Positions 25,230 to 32,034 of a DNA stretch of 43,594 bases are shown here, in pieces. A program made the position numbers and the translations under genes. Origin of the DNA: Deltaproteobacteria bacterium (lineage in GTDB: Bacteria; Desulfobacterota; GWC2-55-46); the NCBI GenBank assembly GCA_016219025.1, contig JACRCM010000026.1:1-43594 (forward strand). Reading direction: 5' to 3'. How positions within the stretch are numbered: the first letter of the stretch is position 1; each line of letters begins with the position of its first letter. Below the pieces are notes generated by a model. That model ran no database searches and had not been told where the DNA came from. It saw only the letters and a list, made by a program, of their open reading frames with translations.

Positions 25230-26062
25230 GCATTAAAGATACGCTTGAAAAGCAGAAAAAGCCCGTCATCCTCGGCGCGGCGGTTGTGGTGCTGATAATC
25301 GTTCTGGTCATCGTCTTTGTGCCGTTCGGAGGTGAGAATAAGGCCCCGGCCAAACCGGAGACCATAGTAAAGAAGGCCAAGATAACGCCTCCCGGCGAGG
25401 CCGCGCCAGTGCAGACCGCGAAGGTAGAGGTGCCGGCGGCAAAGACCACCCCGGCTGCGCCTGCGGCAAAGCCCGAAGTAAAGGCACAGGCCGCGCCGCC
25501 AGTGAAAACGGATGTAAAGCCGCCGGTGATGGAGAAGATACCCGCCGTCAAGGAGACTGCAACCGCCAGGAAGACAGAGACCCCGGCAATGCCTGATAAG
25601 AAGCCTGTAACAACGGCAAAGACGGAGACGCCGGCGGCGTCCGGGAAAATGCCAGTAACAACGGCAAAGCCGGAGACCCAGGCCAAGGTCGACAAGGCCG
25701 CGCCGTCACCGGCGCCGCCTCCCGCAAAGGCTGAAAAGGCCGTAAAACCGGCGGAACCGGCACCGCCCGCCGAAAAAACTGCGCCAAAGGCAATAACAAA
25801 GTCCTGGGCCGTTAATACCGCGTCGTTCCCATACCGCGACGAGGCGGAACGTTTTGCCAAGGCATTGAGGAAGGCCGGGTATAACGTCTACATAACCGAA
25901 TTCAAAAAGGACGACGTTGTCTGGCAGAGGGTCAGGGTAGGATTCTACCGCACGCAGGCCGAGGCCGTGAAGGCCGTCAAGGATATCGGCGTCAGGTTCA
26001 AGATTGACACCCCGTGGGCGGTAAAGCCGTCGAAGAAAGAGGTCGAGCGCCACACGAAGTGA
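25226..26062 (+). CDS. SPOR-domain membrane protein
   Basis: A 278-aa protein with a cytoplasmic tail, membrane helix VILGAAVVVLIIVLVIVFVPF (about 14-34), a long Ala/Pro/Lys/Thr linker with imperfect repeats (TAKTETPAA, TAKPETQAK), and a C-terminal SPOR domain, SWAVNTASFPYRDEAERFAKALRKAGYNVYITEF. SPOR domains bind denuded glycan strands at division or pilus sites. The start is TTG with GGAGG upstream, coupled to the secretin. It closes the pilus operon and may tether the secretin to peptidoglycan. Confidence 0.8.
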   Translation: MSIKDTLEKQKKPVILGAAVVVLIIVLVIVFVPFGGENKAPAKPETIVKKAKITPPGEAAPVQTAKVEVPAAKTTPAAPAAKPEVKAQAAPPVKTDVKPPVMEKIPAVKETATARKTETPAMPDKKPVTTAKTETPAASGKMPVTTAKPETQAKVDKAAPSPAPPPAKAEKAVKPAEPAPPAEKTAPKAITKSWAVNTASFPYRDEAERFAKALRKAGYNVYITEFKKDDVVWQRVRVGFYRTQAEAVKAVKDIGVRFKIDTPWAVKPSKKEVERHTK

Positions 26063-26116
26063 CGCGCCTTCTCAATGCAGCGTCCGCTAACCGTCCTGTA
26101 TTCGAGCCAGGTCCAG

Positions 26117-26141
26117 AACCGGCAGGCCGTCCCTGCCGGTT
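26117..26141 (+). terminator. Probable terminator of the pilus operon
   Basis: A perfect 10-bp stem, AACCGGCAGG / CCTGCCGGTT, with a 5-base loop lies 54 bases after the SPOR gene. The T run behind it is short, so strength is uncertain. Confidence 0.6.
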
Positions 26142-26175
26142 TGCCGCATCTTGCGCGCCGGCGCCGTAAAGAGGC

Positions 26176-26204
26176 TTGCTAAATCCATGCAAAAATCTTA
26201 AAAT
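26176..26204 (+). promoter_or_regulatory. Promoter of miaB
   Basis: TTGCTA (26176-26181), a 17-base spacer and TAAAAT (26199-26204). Transcription should begin near 26211, almost on the tool-predicted ATG, which favours the downstream ATG at 26241 as the true start. Confidence 0.6.
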
Positions 26205-26240
26205 GTTCTGATGGACCAGTTGAACGGAGGCGCTCCCCGC

Positions 26241-27653
26241 ATGGTATACCTTGAGACGTTCGGGTGCCAGATGAACGAGCTCGACTCAAGCCGCATGATA
26301 GGCGCCCTCGCTGAGATAGGGTTCAGGCGGACCGATAACCCCGGCGCGGCCGAGGTGATACTCATAAACACCTGCGCCGTCAGGGACAAGGCCGAACATA
26401 AGCTATACTCCATGCTCGGCAGGTTCAGGGAACTCAAACGTGAGCGCCCCGGGCTTGTCATAGGCGTGGCGGGCTGCGTGGCGCAGCGCGACAGCGCCGC
26501 GCTTCTCAAACGCGCGCCTTATGTGGACATCGTCTTCGGCACGCACAACGTCCACAGGTTGAAGGATTTTCTCGATAAGGCGGCCACGGACGCCGGGGTC
26601 GTGGTCGAGACGGCGTTCCGGGACGCGCTTGAGCCGGAGGAATACGCATTCAACGAGGTTGCGGCGGACGCCCGCGCGTTCGTCGCCATAATGCGGGGGT
26701 GCAATAACTTCTGCGCATACTGCATTGTGCCTTACACGAGAGGCCGCGAGTTAAGCAGGAGAAGCGCTGACATAATCGCCGAAATAGAGCGCCTTGCGCG
26801 CTCCGGCGCGGCGGAAGTAACGCTCGTGGGCCAGAACGTCAACTCTTACGGCGCAAACTCGGGCGGAGATTGTTCGTTCCCGGAATTATTGCGCAAGGCG
26901 TCCATGACCGCCGGGATAAAGAGGGTGCGTTTTATGACCTCGCACCCCAAAGACATATCGGACGAGCTGATAGACGCATTCAGCGAGGCGCCTAACCTGT
27001 GCAGGCATATGCACCTGCCCGTTCAATCGGGCTCCGACGGGATATTGAAGAAAATGAGGCGGGGGTATACGCGGGACGAATACGCCGCCAAGGCGCGGCG
27101 GATCAGGTCGCTGTATCCCGACATGTCGATAACGTCGGATATAATAGTCGGTTTTCCGGGCGAAGGCGACAAGGACTTTGAGGACACGCTGGGGCTTATC
27201 TCCGACCTCCGTTTCGACAACATATTTTCGTTCATGTACTCGCCGAGGCCCGGCACGGAGGCCGCGGCGTTCAAAGACCATGTCCCGGCCGAGGTCAAAG
27301 CGGAACGCCTGCGCCTCCTGCAGGAGGCGCAGCGCGGGATAACCATAGCGAGGAACGGCGCCCTGGTCGGGACGATGCAGGAAGTGATGATAGAGGGCGA
27401 TAGCAAGACGAACGCGAGGATGACCTCCGGCAGGACGCGGTGCGGTAGGATAGTTAATTTTCCAGCGCCTGACGGTTATCGTGAAGCGCTTGGCGCGACG
27501 ATAAGGGTTATGATAACCGGCGCATACGCGAACTCCCTGGCCGGCGAATTCGCCGGCCAGGGACAGGGACGGACGCCGGGACAGCCGGCCTTGCTGAATG
27601 GCCTGGCATGGGCGGCGGCGGCGCAACAACGGGATGGCCTCTCCAACCGGTAA
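26241..27653 (+). CDS. miaB: tRNA-2-methylthio-N6-isopentenyladenosine synthase MiaB
   Basis: A radical-SAM methylthiotransferase that modifies A37 of tRNAs reading UNN codons. It has the N-terminal UPF0004 domain with three cluster cysteines (FGCQMNE, NTCAVRD, AGCVAQR), the radical-SAM motif CNNFCAYC near 154-161 and a TRAM domain at the end (ARMTSGRTRCGRIVNF...IRVMITGAYANSLAGEF). The start MVYLETFGCQMNE matches MiaB N termini and has SD GGAGG 10 bases upstream. The tool start at 26211 would be nearly leaderless. The protein runs about 25 residues past the normal TRAM end through a 30-bp palindrome. Confidence 0.93.
   Translation: MVYLETFGCQMNELDSSRMIGALAEIGFRRTDNPGAAEVILINTCAVRDKAEHKLYSMLGRFRELKRERPGLVIGVAGCVAQRDSAALLKRAPYVDIVFGTHNVHRLKDFLDKAATDAGVVVETAFRDALEPEEYAFNEVAADARAFVAIMRGCNNFCAYCIVPYTRGRELSRRSADIIAEIERLARSGAAEVTLVGQNVNSYGANSGGDCSFPELLRKASMTAGIKRVRFMTSHPKDISDELIDAFSEAPNLCRHMHLPVQSGSDGILKKMRRGYTRDEYAAKARRIRSLYPDMSITSDIIVGFPGEGDKDFEDTLGLISDLRFDNIFSFMYSPRPGTEAAAFKDHVPAEVKAERLRLLQEAQRGITIARNGALVGTMQEVMIEGDSKTNARMTSGRTRCGRIVNFPAPDGYREALGATIRVMITGAYANSLAGEFAGQGQGRTPGQPALLNGLAWAAAAQQRDGLSNR
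27534..27563. repeat. 30-bp perfect palindrome inside the miaB 3' end
   Basis: The palindrome is centred on GAATTC and built from arms TCCCTGGCCGGCGAA and TTCGCCGGCCAGGGA, 15 bases each with no spacer. It codes SLAGEFAGQG at the point where the TRAM domain normally ends. Confidence 0.9.
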
Positions 27654-27668
27654 GAAAAAGGAGTCCTT

Positions 27669-28166
27669 ATGTTCATTGAAATGAAGGTGTTCGGGATAAC
27701 CATGGACCCTTACACCAACGTGCCGGTCGTCGTCCTCAAGGACGCCGCGGAGAAGAACGTGCTGCCGGTGTGCATCGGGGTGTTGGAGGCGGGCGCCATA
27801 GCCTCGGAGCTCGAAAAGGTGCATTTCGCCAGACCCATGACGCATGACCTTCTGAGGGAAGCCATCCGCGTCACCGGCGCGGCGGTATCCAAGGTCGAGG
27901 TGGTGGACCTGCGCGACAACATATTCTACGCCATAATCCATCTCGCCACCAAGTCCGGCGCGTTTTCCATCGACGCCAGACCCAGCGATGCCATTGCGCT
28001 GGCGCTCCGCACCGCCTCGCCGATATTCGTCGACGACGGGGTCTTGGAAAAATCCAGAAACATAGACCTGCGCGCCGCATCTGAGAAGGGAGGCTCTCCC
28101 TCAAAGGGACTCTTCGACTCATTGGAGGATTTTTCCCAGGGAGACTTCGGAAAATACAAGATGTAG
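27669..28166 (+). CDS. DUF151 / bifunctional nuclease domain protein
   Basis: A 165-aa cytoplasmic protein of the BFN (DUF151) family: MFIEMKVFGITMDPYTNVPVVVLKDAAEKNVLPVCIGVLEAGAIASELEKV, then RPMTHDLLREAI and ARPSDAIALALRTASPIFVDDGVLE. Plant homologues have nuclease activity; the bacterial role is unsettled. A UVR-like C-terminal extension is absent and the tail is short and polar. SD AAGGAG lies just before the ATG and the gene follows miaB by 15 bases, so the two are co-transcribed. Confidence 0.9.
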   Translation: MFIEMKVFGITMDPYTNVPVVVLKDAAEKNVLPVCIGVLEAGAIASELEKVHFARPMTHDLLREAIRVTGAAVSKVEVVDLRDNIFYAIIHLATKSGAFSIDARPSDAIALALRTASPIFVDDGVLEKSRNIDLRAASEKGGSPSKGLFDSLEDFSQGDFGKYKM

Positions 28167-28244
28167 AAAACGCCGCGACCGCGATCGTGATCGTGAAAAC
28201 CGTTGTCATGGCAAACGCCCCTCGTCACGGCCGCGGCGATTAAA

Positions 28245-28405
28245 GGCTATCTCTAAAAATCGCTGTTTTCCACGAGGTCAAGCAGGGACGAAAATAAAAA
28301 GCGCAGCATATACGTTAAATAGAGCTGCTTTGTAAATCATGTGCGCATTTTTATTTTCGGCCTGACGCAGAGACCGGGGAAAAGAGCGATTTTTAGAGAC
28401 AGCCT
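28245..28405. mobile_element. MITE-like element with TAAA target duplication
   Basis: A 161-bp noncoding element has terminal inverted repeats of about 27 bp with two mismatches: GGCTATCTCTAAAAATCGCT at the left, the complement of AGCGATTTTTAGAGACAGCC at the right. It is flanked by TAAA on both sides (about 28241-28244 and 28406-28409). The interior is a second imperfect palindrome (CGAAAATAAAAA / ATTTTTATTTTCG). A copy of the ATAGAGCTGCTTTGTAAATC repeat lies at its centre (28319-28338). It carries no transposase and ends about 12 bases before the next start codon. Right-end coordinates may be off by one. Confidence 0.75.
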
Positions 28406-28417
28406 AAAGAGGATTGC

Positions 28418-29410
28418 ATGTTGACCGAGACCAAGGCCGCAGCCGCCAAAAAGACGGCGCCAGGCAAGCTCTACGACACCTTCTTCGTGAGCGAGTACGG
28501 GAAGCTCGAATCGCTTCGCGCGGCGAGATACAACGCCCAGTTCTCCATACTGCTGATGAACGTCGATGGCATGGACAAGGCGCTGCGCGACGACGATGCG
28601 GCGGACTTCATCAAGAAGATATCCGCGCCCATCCTCGAAGCGGTGCGCCCGTGCGACGTGGTGGGCATGATCGACGAAAGACAGGTGGCCGTCATATTGC
28701 CGGAGACGGATTACTTCGGCTCCCTCATAGCCATAAGAAAACTCACCAAGGCGCTTGCCGCTACCCTCACGTATGAGACCCCGCCCAAGAAGGCGGTGCT
28801 CTCGCAGGCTACTTTTCCGAAGGACGGCAGGGGATACGGCGCGCTCATATCGACCGCGGCCCAGCGGATGACCGACAAAAAGGAGTCCCTCTGGGAGAAG
28901 CATGAGTTCAAGAACAAGCTCTTCTGGGAGATAATGGGCGACCTGTGCGGCACGTCCTACAAGGGGTTTGAGAATACGTCCTTCGACCTTGGCGGGGGCC
29001 AGGCGCTCACGGAGGCGTTCATAGACCAGATAAACGAGCTTATCATCAAGGAAATAACGATGTTCCCGCACAGGAGGGGGATAGCGTATTTCGCCTCCAA
29101 GAAGCTCTCGGCGTTGCCGGCCATAACCACGCTTGGACACATAGGCACGCTATCGACCAAGGTCTTCCTAGTGGGTCAAGCCGAGGACAGTCTGCGCGAC
29201 ATCAAAAACGCAACGCCCATTTTTTTAGAGGATCCGAGGCTGCGCGAGACGTTTTTTACTTTGTATCTGACCGAGGACTTCGGGTACGCTTTGATATGCC
29301 GCGAGAATTGGGGTTCCACCTTCTCGTGCTTCCATTCCTCGGACCCTTACCTTGTGGACGGGCTCATAAATAAATTCCAGACGGAATATTCGCTGCAAGA
29401 GCAGTTGTAA
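28418..29410 (+). CDS. Degenerate-GGDEF-like regulatory protein
   Basis: A 330-aa cytoplasmic protein. Residues of about 35-130 (YNAQFSILLMNVDGMDKALRDDDAADFIKKISAPILEAVRPCDVVGMIDERQVAVILPETD) fit the beta-alpha pattern of a GGDEF domain, with RPCDVVGMIDERQVAVILPET standing where RxxDxxxRxGGDEFxxLLP should be. The catalytic GGDEF residues are missing, so it should not make c-di-GMP. The C-terminal half is unrecognised, soluble and probably sensory. The SD (AAAGAGG) abuts the target duplication of the MITE. It lies 20 bases before the REC-PATAN gene and is probably its functional partner. Confidence 0.65.
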   Translation: MLTETKAAAAKKTAPGKLYDTFFVSEYGKLESLRAARYNAQFSILLMNVDGMDKALRDDDAADFIKKISAPILEAVRPCDVVGMIDERQVAVILPETDYFGSLIAIRKLTKALAATLTYETPPKKAVLSQATFPKDGRGYGALISTAAQRMTDKKESLWEKHEFKNKLFWEIMGDLCGTSYKGFENTSFDLGGGQALTEAFIDQINELIIKEITMFPHRRGIAYFASKKLSALPAITTLGHIGTLSTKVFLVGQAEDSLRDIKNATPIFLEDPRLRETFFTLYLTEDFGYALICRENWGSTFSCFHSSDPYLVDGLINKFQTEYSLQEQL

Positions 29411-29430
29411 CCGGAGAACGGATAATCGAC

Positions 29431-30984
29431 ATGGCGGGCAAAGACAAGATACTGCTGGCGCTCAGAAACGACGAAGAGATAAAATCGTTCACCACCTACC
29501 TCTACAGTCTCGGCTACGAGACCGTTGCGGTCAAGGACGGCGCGCGCGCCCTTGAGGCCGCCATCGCCGAATCGCCGGCCATTCTCATAGCGGATACTGA
29601 CCTGCCGGTCATAAACGGGGACAGGCTCTTCCAGATACTGAGAAATAACCCGCACACCTCGAAGATACCATTTCTGTTCATCTCTGACGTCATAGTCGAC
29701 ATAAAGGGCTTCCGCTCAGGCGTGGACATCTTCCTCATCAGGCCGCTCAACATGGAGGAACTCCACGGCAGGATCAGGCACACCCTCGCGGTAAAGGACA
29801 GCGGCGGGTTCGCCTCCGGAGAGATCGAGGGGAGGCTCCGCCAGATGTCCCTGGCCGACATACTGCAATTCCTCCATCTCAACAAGAAAGAGGGCGTCTT
29901 GAAGATATCCTCGGCCGACATGACCGGGAACGTCTTCATAAAGGAAGGGCAGATATATAACGCGGTGTCGGGAAACGTCGAAAAGGAAAAGGCGCTCTTC
30001 AGGCTCCTCCAGTGGACCGAAGGCAAGTTCGAGTTCATCCCGTCCCCCATCGCCGTTACGAAGAAGATATCGACTTCAACGGGCAACATCCTGATGGAGG
30101 GGATGCGGCAGATAGACGAATTCAGAAAGAGCCAGGACCAATTCCCTAACAAGAAGATGCTCCTCAGGGCGCGCATCGAGGATGCCGCCCTGCCTCAGGG
30201 ACTGCAACCGATAATCTACGAAATAATAGAGCTCCTCAAGACCTACCAGAAGGTCGAAGACCTCGTCGAGAACGCCACCTATACCGACTACGAGGTCTAC
30301 AAGACCATCGCGGGCATGATCTCGAAGGGCATCCTCGAAGAGGCCCGCGCCAAGGGCGAGAGCCATAGCGACACGGTTGAATTCCTCACCAACGATCAGG
30401 CTATCAGCATCAGGGAGAAGATCATCAGCCGGTTCTCCGAGGCGCACAACGTAAGCTCCGGCAAGGTCTTTCTCATCGCCTCGTCGGGCGGACTTATCAG
30501 CGCCTTTGTCGAGCACTGCAGGCGCATACCCGGCTTTTCCGTGAGTTACAAGTCGTCCTACGTGCCCAACGCCAAGGAAAACCCCCTTGGTATAGTCGCC
30601 ACGCTCAAGCTGTACGGCGGCATGGAGATAAACATCTTCTCCATCCCGTCCGTAAAAAACATGGGACCCATGTGGAAGTCCTTCTCGACGAACCTCATAG
30701 GTCTCATACTCCTGTGGAACGAGGAAGGCGGCAAGGATATTAAAGAGATGGTGGCGGCGAAGCAGGACATACTGCTCCAGAGGCGCATCCCGGTGGTGCA
30801 CGTATTCGCGGACACCGGAGGCGAGGATACTACCGGGGGGCGTCAGACGTTCAACCTGAGATATAAAAAGGCGTTCAACCTAAAGCTCGACGAGCCGATA
30901 TTCAGGATGGACGCGGAGATGGTCTTCGAGGTCTTCTACTCGCTCTTCAGCACGCTTATCAAGGAAGACTACGTAAGCGCGTAG
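29431..30984 (+). CDS. REC-PATAN-winged helix-GTPase-like regulator
   Basis: A 517-aa multidomain cytoplasmic protein. It starts with a receiver-like domain (about 1-120) with phospho-acceptor candidate Asp55 (ADTDLP); the usual Lys before Pro is Arg (LIRPL). A PATAN/DUF4388 domain follows (about 130-205: EIEGRLRQMSLADILQFLHLNKKEGVLKIS...KEGQIYNA), then a helical/winged segment (215-315). The C-terminal region (about 335-517) folds like a Ras/MglA-type GTPase. There ASSGGLISAFVEH replaces the P-loop, INIFSIPSVKNMGPMW takes the place of switch II, and GLILLWNEE follows. No intact GKS/T is present, so it likely does not hydrolyse GTP. Such proteins regulate motility or polarity; target unknown. 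Confidence 0.72.
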   Translation: MAGKDKILLALRNDEEIKSFTTYLYSLGYETVAVKDGARALEAAIAESPAILIADTDLPVINGDRLFQILRNNPHTSKIPFLFISDVIVDIKGFRSGVDIFLIRPLNMEELHGRIRHTLAVKDSGGFASGEIEGRLRQMSLADILQFLHLNKKEGVLKISSADMTGNVFIKEGQIYNAVSGNVEKEKALFRLLQWTEGKFEFIPSPIAVTKKISTSTGNILMEGMRQIDEFRKSQDQFPNKKMLLRARIEDAALPQGLQPIIYEIIELLKTYQKVEDLVENATYTDYEVYKTIAGMISKGILEEARAKGESHSDTVEFLTNDQAISIREKIISRFSEAHNVSSGKVFLIASSGGLISAFVEHCRRIPGFSVSYKSSYVPNAKENPLGIVATLKLYGGMEINIFSIPSVKNMGPMWKSFSTNLIGLILLWNEEGGKDIKEMVAAKQDILLQRRIPVVHVFADTGGEDTTGGRQTFNLRYKKAFNLKLDEPIFRMDAEMVFEVFYSLFSTLIKEDYVSA

Positions 30985-31052
30985 ACGGTTATCAGTTATC
31001 CGTTATTAGTTATCTGGAAAGGATAATGATAACAATCGGCAAGCGCGCTCCT

Positions 31053-31219
31053 CGTTCCCAAGCTCTGAGGCTGTGTCGCAATGCAAAAATCGGAGAAAAA
31101 ACCTCTTTTTTCGGAGGGGTTTTACCCCTAAAATTCAAAAGAAATCGCTTATAGGGCATCGTGGAGAGCCTGTTTTTTTACAAATACAATTGCGACACAG
31201 CCTCTCCGGCTTGGGAACG
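31053..31219. mobile_element. MITE-like element inserted in a palindromic repeat
   Basis: The outer arms CGTTCCCAAGC (31053-31063) and GCTTGGGAACG (31209-31219) are exact complements. Between them sits an insert of about 138 bp with terminal inverted repeats GAGGCTGTGTCGCAAT and ATTGCGACACAGCCTC (31067-31082, 31189-31204). A CTC on each side may be the target duplication. The interior is AT-rich with short runs of A and T and no gene. Confidence 0.68.
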
Positions 31220-31305
31220 GCGTTGTCGGGAAGCTTCGCTTCCAGTGTCAAGGCCACGCGGCTTCGATGGCCGCGCAATCGTTGGGTCAGTGCCTGCCCC
31301 TGAAC

Positions 31306-31325
31306 ATAGAGCTGCTTTGTAAATC
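31306..31325. repeat. ATAGAGCTGCTTTGTAAATC repeat, copy 3
   Basis: This 20-mer is identical to the copy in the centre of the MITE at 28245-28405 and has one base difference from the copy at 7005-7024. Here it stands alone about 100 bases after the second MITE-like insert. Confidence 0.75.
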
Positions 31326-31386
31326 GTTAAGGCGGGGGCTGAGCTAACCCAACCTGCCCGGCTGGTAACCGGCAACCGGCAACCGA

Positions 31387-32034
31387 ATGATAGACTGCCA
31401 CACGCACAGCATACTCTCCGACGGCGCGCTCATACCCGCCGAACTCATCCGCAGGGCAAGGGTAAAGGGCTATGCCGCGATGGCGATAACCGACCATGCG
31501 GACGAATCCAACGTCGAGGCGCTCGTGGCGGCCCTCTCCAAGGTCTGCGCCGTCTACAGGGTGAGGGGGTTTCTTGCCGTGCCTGGCGTGGAGTTGACGC
31601 ATATACCGCCGGGGCGCATCCCGGCGCTCGTCAAGAGGGCCCGCTCGCTCGGCGCGCGCGTCGTAGTCGGCCACGGAGAGACCCTTGCCGAGCCGGTTGA
31701 ACCCGGCACGAACATGGCATACATAAAGGCGCGCGTGGACGTGCTCGCGCACCCCGGCCTTTTAAGCGATGAGGAATGCCTGCTTGCCCGCAAGAATTCC
31801 GTCCTGTTGGAGATAACCGCGAGGGCCGGACACAGCCTGTCGAACGGGCGAGTGGCCGCTCTTGCGCGGCGTCACGGGGCGGAGATGGCGCTTAACACCG
31901 ACGCCCATGCGCCGGGAGACCTCGTGGACGACGAAACCGCCGTAAGGATAGTCCTCGGGGCCGGACTTGACGCGGAAGACTGGAGGAGGATGCAGGGCAA
32001 TGCCGAAGGTCTGCTCAAGAATGCCGTTCGATAG
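31387..32034 (+). CDS. PHP-domain phosphoesterase
   Basis: A 215-aa metal-dependent phosphoesterase with all the PHP motifs: MIDCHTHSILSDG (motif I), ITDHADESN (II), GVELTHIPPG and GHGET (III), DVLAHPG, and NTDAHAPGD (IV). These residues bind a di- or trinuclear metal site. The length suits the histidinol-phosphatase-like stand-alone PHP proteins; the substrate is unknown. No SD is evident before the ATG. It overlaps the next gene by 35 bases. Confidence 0.85.
   Translation: MIDCHTHSILSDGALIPAELIRRARVKGYAAMAITDHADESNVEALVAALSKVCAVYRVRGFLAVPGVELTHIPPGRIPALVKRARSLGARVVVGHGETLAEPVEPGTNMAYIKARVDVLAHPGLLSDEECLLARKNSVLLEITARAGHSLSNGRVAALARRHGAEMALNTDAHAPGDLVDDETAVRIVLGAGLDAEDWRRMQGNAEGLLKNAVR

Larger units (their letters stand above)
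30985..31386. other. 402-base gap with nested repeats
   Basis: No credible gene lies here (the 76-aa ORF at 31073 is an artefact of the repeat). It begins with GTTATCAGTTATC-like short repeats, holds a palindrome split by a MITE-like insert (31053-31219), a small hairpin GGAAGCTTCGCTTCC, and a copy of ATAGAGCTGCTTTGTAAATC. It ends in GGTAACCGGCAACCGGCAAC just before the PHP gene. Confidence 0.65.

Noticed and set aside
28167-28240. Terminator after the DUF151 gene from CG-rich arms (CGCCGCGACCG / CGGCCGCGGCG)
   Set aside because: The arms pair poorly, are about 50 bases apart and are not followed by a T tract.
31073-31303. 76-aa ORF in the MITE-containing gap
   Set aside because: It runs through inverted repeats and has no plausible protein pattern.
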